From: Udeniomyces pyricola
Lineage: Eukaryota > Basidiomycota > Tremellomycetes > Cystofilobasidiales > Mrakiaceae
Direction: 5' to 3'
NCBI GenBank assembly: GCA_039545295.1
Contig: BCIK01000013.1
Span: 682,001 to 746,000, forward strand
Length of the DNA: 64,000 nt
Part shown: positions 61,977-64,000 of the stretch, piece by piece
How positions within the stretch are numbered: the stretch's first letter is position 1
Layout of the letters: each line of letters starts with the position of its first letter
The notes under the pieces: model-generated
Seen by the model: the letters and a program-made list of their open reading frames with translations, nothing else
Databases searched by the model: none
What the model was told of the DNA's origin: nothing
Program-made: the position numbers and the translations under genes

Positions 61977-64000
61977 CTAAGCCTTCATCTTCTTGTTCTC
62001 GCAATCCCATCCAGCTTCCTCGAGCGCCTCTTTGAGGGCTCCAAGAACCCTATCGATATCACCCCTGGAGTCATCGCACGCCGTCGCGCCCATGTGGCCG
62101 ATACGGAAGTATGTATCCTTGACGTCCTTATGGAGACCCGCAGCGGTCACGACATCCTTGGCGAGGAGCTTGGGAAGACTGAAAGAGAGAGTTGTGAGGT
62201 TTGATGTCAGTAATGGAAGACAGGAGGATAAGAGTTCCAATGAGTGGATATCATCCAACGTCAAAGCCATGAGACTCACAGATCGCCCATCTTGATTCCT
62301 TCAGGGTATTTGACTGCGCTCATTCCGTTCGCTGCCTGGTCCCTTTGAAGTGGGATACCCTCCAATCCCCAACTCTCAACGGTGTCCTTGACTTTCTTGC
62401 TGACTGCTCGGTGCTTTTCGAAGCGTTGAGCAAGGGTAAGAGAAGATGTTTGAGTGATATTTTTGAGTGAGGCTTGGTAAGCGTAGATGAGTTGAACAGG
62501 GGGAGTCGCAAAGTATTTGGCAGGCGGATTCTCGTAGGCTTGCATGCTATGGACACGCGTTAGGAAAAGATGGGAGAAAAGTTTGAAGAGCAAAAGGTCA
62601 AGTTCGCAATTAGCCTCTGGGTTATCCTCTGGCAGCGCTTTTTCCTCAATTGGGAAGAAGACGACAAAGTTATGGTACAGCAAAATCACTTACATCGGCA
62701 ACCACTTGGCCCATGAAATATAGTACGCATGAATCCGACTCTTTCGGTTCTTGAAGACCTCGAGAGCTTTCTGAGAAGCGACGACGATGGATAGACCAGG
62801 TGGTACGCCCAGGCCTTTCTGCGAGGCGCCAATGACGACGTCGATTCCCCAGTCGTCGAAACTACAGATGGAAATGGAGGTGAATGAGGGCGAAGGGGCA
62901 AGTGAAGGAGAATGAGAGGGTTGTTCAACATTGATTGAACAAGGGGTCCTGGCCTTCCAAGAAAGGGACCTAGAAACGCTGTGCTTTGCTTACCGAATCT
63001 CCTCACTGGCGACAGCGCAAACACCATCAAGGATGACTAACGTCTCGGGACTAATCTCCTTGACGCACTCGGCGATCATTTTAGCATCACTGAGGACACC
63101 GGTCGAGGTATCGACATGGGTAAAAGTGAGTAGTTTGAACTTCTTGGATCGAAGAGCGGCGGTGATCTCGGCACGGGTGGGAGAACTGCCGACGGGCGAG
63201 GGAAGGGAGGTGATGGTACCACCGTATGCGGAAAGACAGTCGGCAAAGGCGTCTCCGAAGTAGCCACTGCAAAGGGCACGGACGGGGGTGATGGGGAGGG
63301 GGGGGGGCATCAGAGGGGAAGATGGACCGAGAGAACAATTGAGTGAACCGGGTCAGCCTTGTCTTTTCTCTTTCCACCTTCTGTCAATGTACTGACACCG
63401 AGGGCCGGCAAAGACTCCGGGACCATGGCCAGCATGCTCGTCCACGTCCTCGCTGTATGCAGCACCTCTCATAAACCCTCTCTCGCTCAGATCATGACCA
63501 TCTCAGTCCCAACTTACGAGTTCAGAACCAAGCACTCATCGCCTTCCTCCACCAGGTTGGCCCCGACGGCGTCCCATCCAAGCGTCCCGCTTCCGGCCAC
63601 AAGGAAGGGCTGTCCGGTTTTTGTAAGGAGAACTTCGCGCGTCATTCGAATGCAATCGCCAAACACCTGAGCGGTTCGCACGCAGAAGAAAGAACATGGC
63701 GCCAAGGGAGGGAAAGAGAACGCGATCGTGTTCGGATGAAGTACATGGAAGCGAGGATAAGGAGGCAGAGTTGAGAATCAGGCTTCATCGCTTCGTCTCT
63801 TTGCCTTGAGACGACTCCACATGTCGAATAGCAATCCAATTATACTCCGACGCCGGTAGATGAGGGTCATCAGAGAATAGAAGCACAAGGTGGACGAGGA
63901 TTCGTACGTACTGGAGCGAAAGCCGGGGAGACATGACTCATGGATGGATGGGCATTGGCCAAGAGGACATCATCGGAAACTTCGATAGGACCGGGAATGA
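61977..64000 (-). CDS. AGX1: Alanine-glyoxylate aminotransferase (Agx1-like), 5'-truncated by the window
   Basis: Exons visible: 64000-63912 (continues off the window), 63666-63518, 63266-62994, 62861-62694, 62546-62280 and 62178-61977. This is a class V PLP aminotransferase. IPGPIEVSDDVLLA and HPSMSHVSPAF are the substrate-loop start. GSGTLGWDAVGANLVEEGD contains the cofactor-phosphate region. FTHVDTSTGVLSD is followed by LVILDGVCAVASEEI, with the PLP Asp in LDGVCA. The Schiff-base Lys is in IGASQKGLGVPPGLS, and RIGHMGATACDD closes the domain. It converts alanine plus glyoxylate to pyruvate and glycine and detoxifies glyoxylate; serine-pyruvate activity is possible. The C-terminus (NKKMKA) is not a standard peroxisomal SKL-type signal. 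The true start lies upstream of position 64000 on this strand. All five introns are GT-AG and in phase. Confidence 0.92.

Overview
The window is nuclear DNA of an intron-rich fungus, most likely a basidiomycete. Eighteen protein genes can be assembled by hand. Together they carry about 100 introns, mostly 50-250 nt with GT...AG ends, and the reading frame closes across every junction I used. The basidiomycete guess rests on the intron density, a Sfp1/JAZF1-type finger protein, a GPI-anchored Ser/Ala-rich wall protein with a Kre9-like N-terminus, and an areA-GATA-like plus DUF3295-like regulator. It is an inference from gene style, not from a database match. No tRNA, rRNA, transposon, virus-like or CRISPR sequence was found. 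One 100-N assembly gap (8574-8673) and two isolated N bases (40495, 54735) are present.

Layout, left to right: 3' end of a carnitine acetyltransferase (+, 1-374); an unknown probably mitochondrial protein (-, 701-2016); a 3.6-kb divergent spacer ending in a pyrimidine-rich leader; a Sfp1-like zinc-finger factor (+, 5635-8312); V-ATPase subunit G (+, 9492-10932); a GPI-anchored wall protein (-, 12425-13842); a HAD phosphatase (+, 15579-17818); a large areA-GATA-like/DUF3295-like regulator (-, 18987-24243); an FAD/NAD(P)-binding oxidoreductase (-, 26138-29109); tRNA-splicing endonuclease subunit Sen54 (+, 30238-32364); the spliceosomal DEAH helicase Prp16 (-, 32517-38867); an Asteroid/XPG-like nuclease homologue (+, 39165-41919); a one-TM protein with Ser-Asn-Gly repeats (-, 42073-44265); mitochondrial monothiol glutaredoxin Grx5 (+, 44839-45663); a PPR-like helical mitochondrial protein (-, 45820-49008); a FYVE-finger protein (-, 49921-51981); the PP1 regulator Sds22 (+, 53785-55717); an R3H-SUZ RNA-binding protein (+, 56289-61300); and the 5'-truncated alanine-glyoxylate aminotransferase (-, 61977-64000).

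Strands alternate almost gene by gene. Several convergent pairs are separated by only about 150 bp (Sen54/Prp16, Asteroid/TM protein, Grx5/PPR-like), whereas most divergent pairs have 0.6-3.6 kb of apparently non-coding DNA rich in microsatellites and short tandem repeats. The Prp16/Asteroid pair, at 297 bp, is the exception.

The genes are core cellular functions (RNA processing, acyl and glyoxylate metabolism, Fe-S biogenesis, vacuolar acidification, membrane traffic, PP1 control, growth and nitrogen regulation) and do not form a dedicated pathway or cluster. I found no convincing new multi-gene system. The more unusual signals are in gene architecture: a 28-exon PRP16 gene, an 18-nt micro-exon plus a GC-AG intron in the oxidoreductase, a 39-copy CA repeat just upstream of a 3' splice site, a start codon isolated on its own exon, and domain irregularities in the FYVE, R3H and Sfp1-type fingers.
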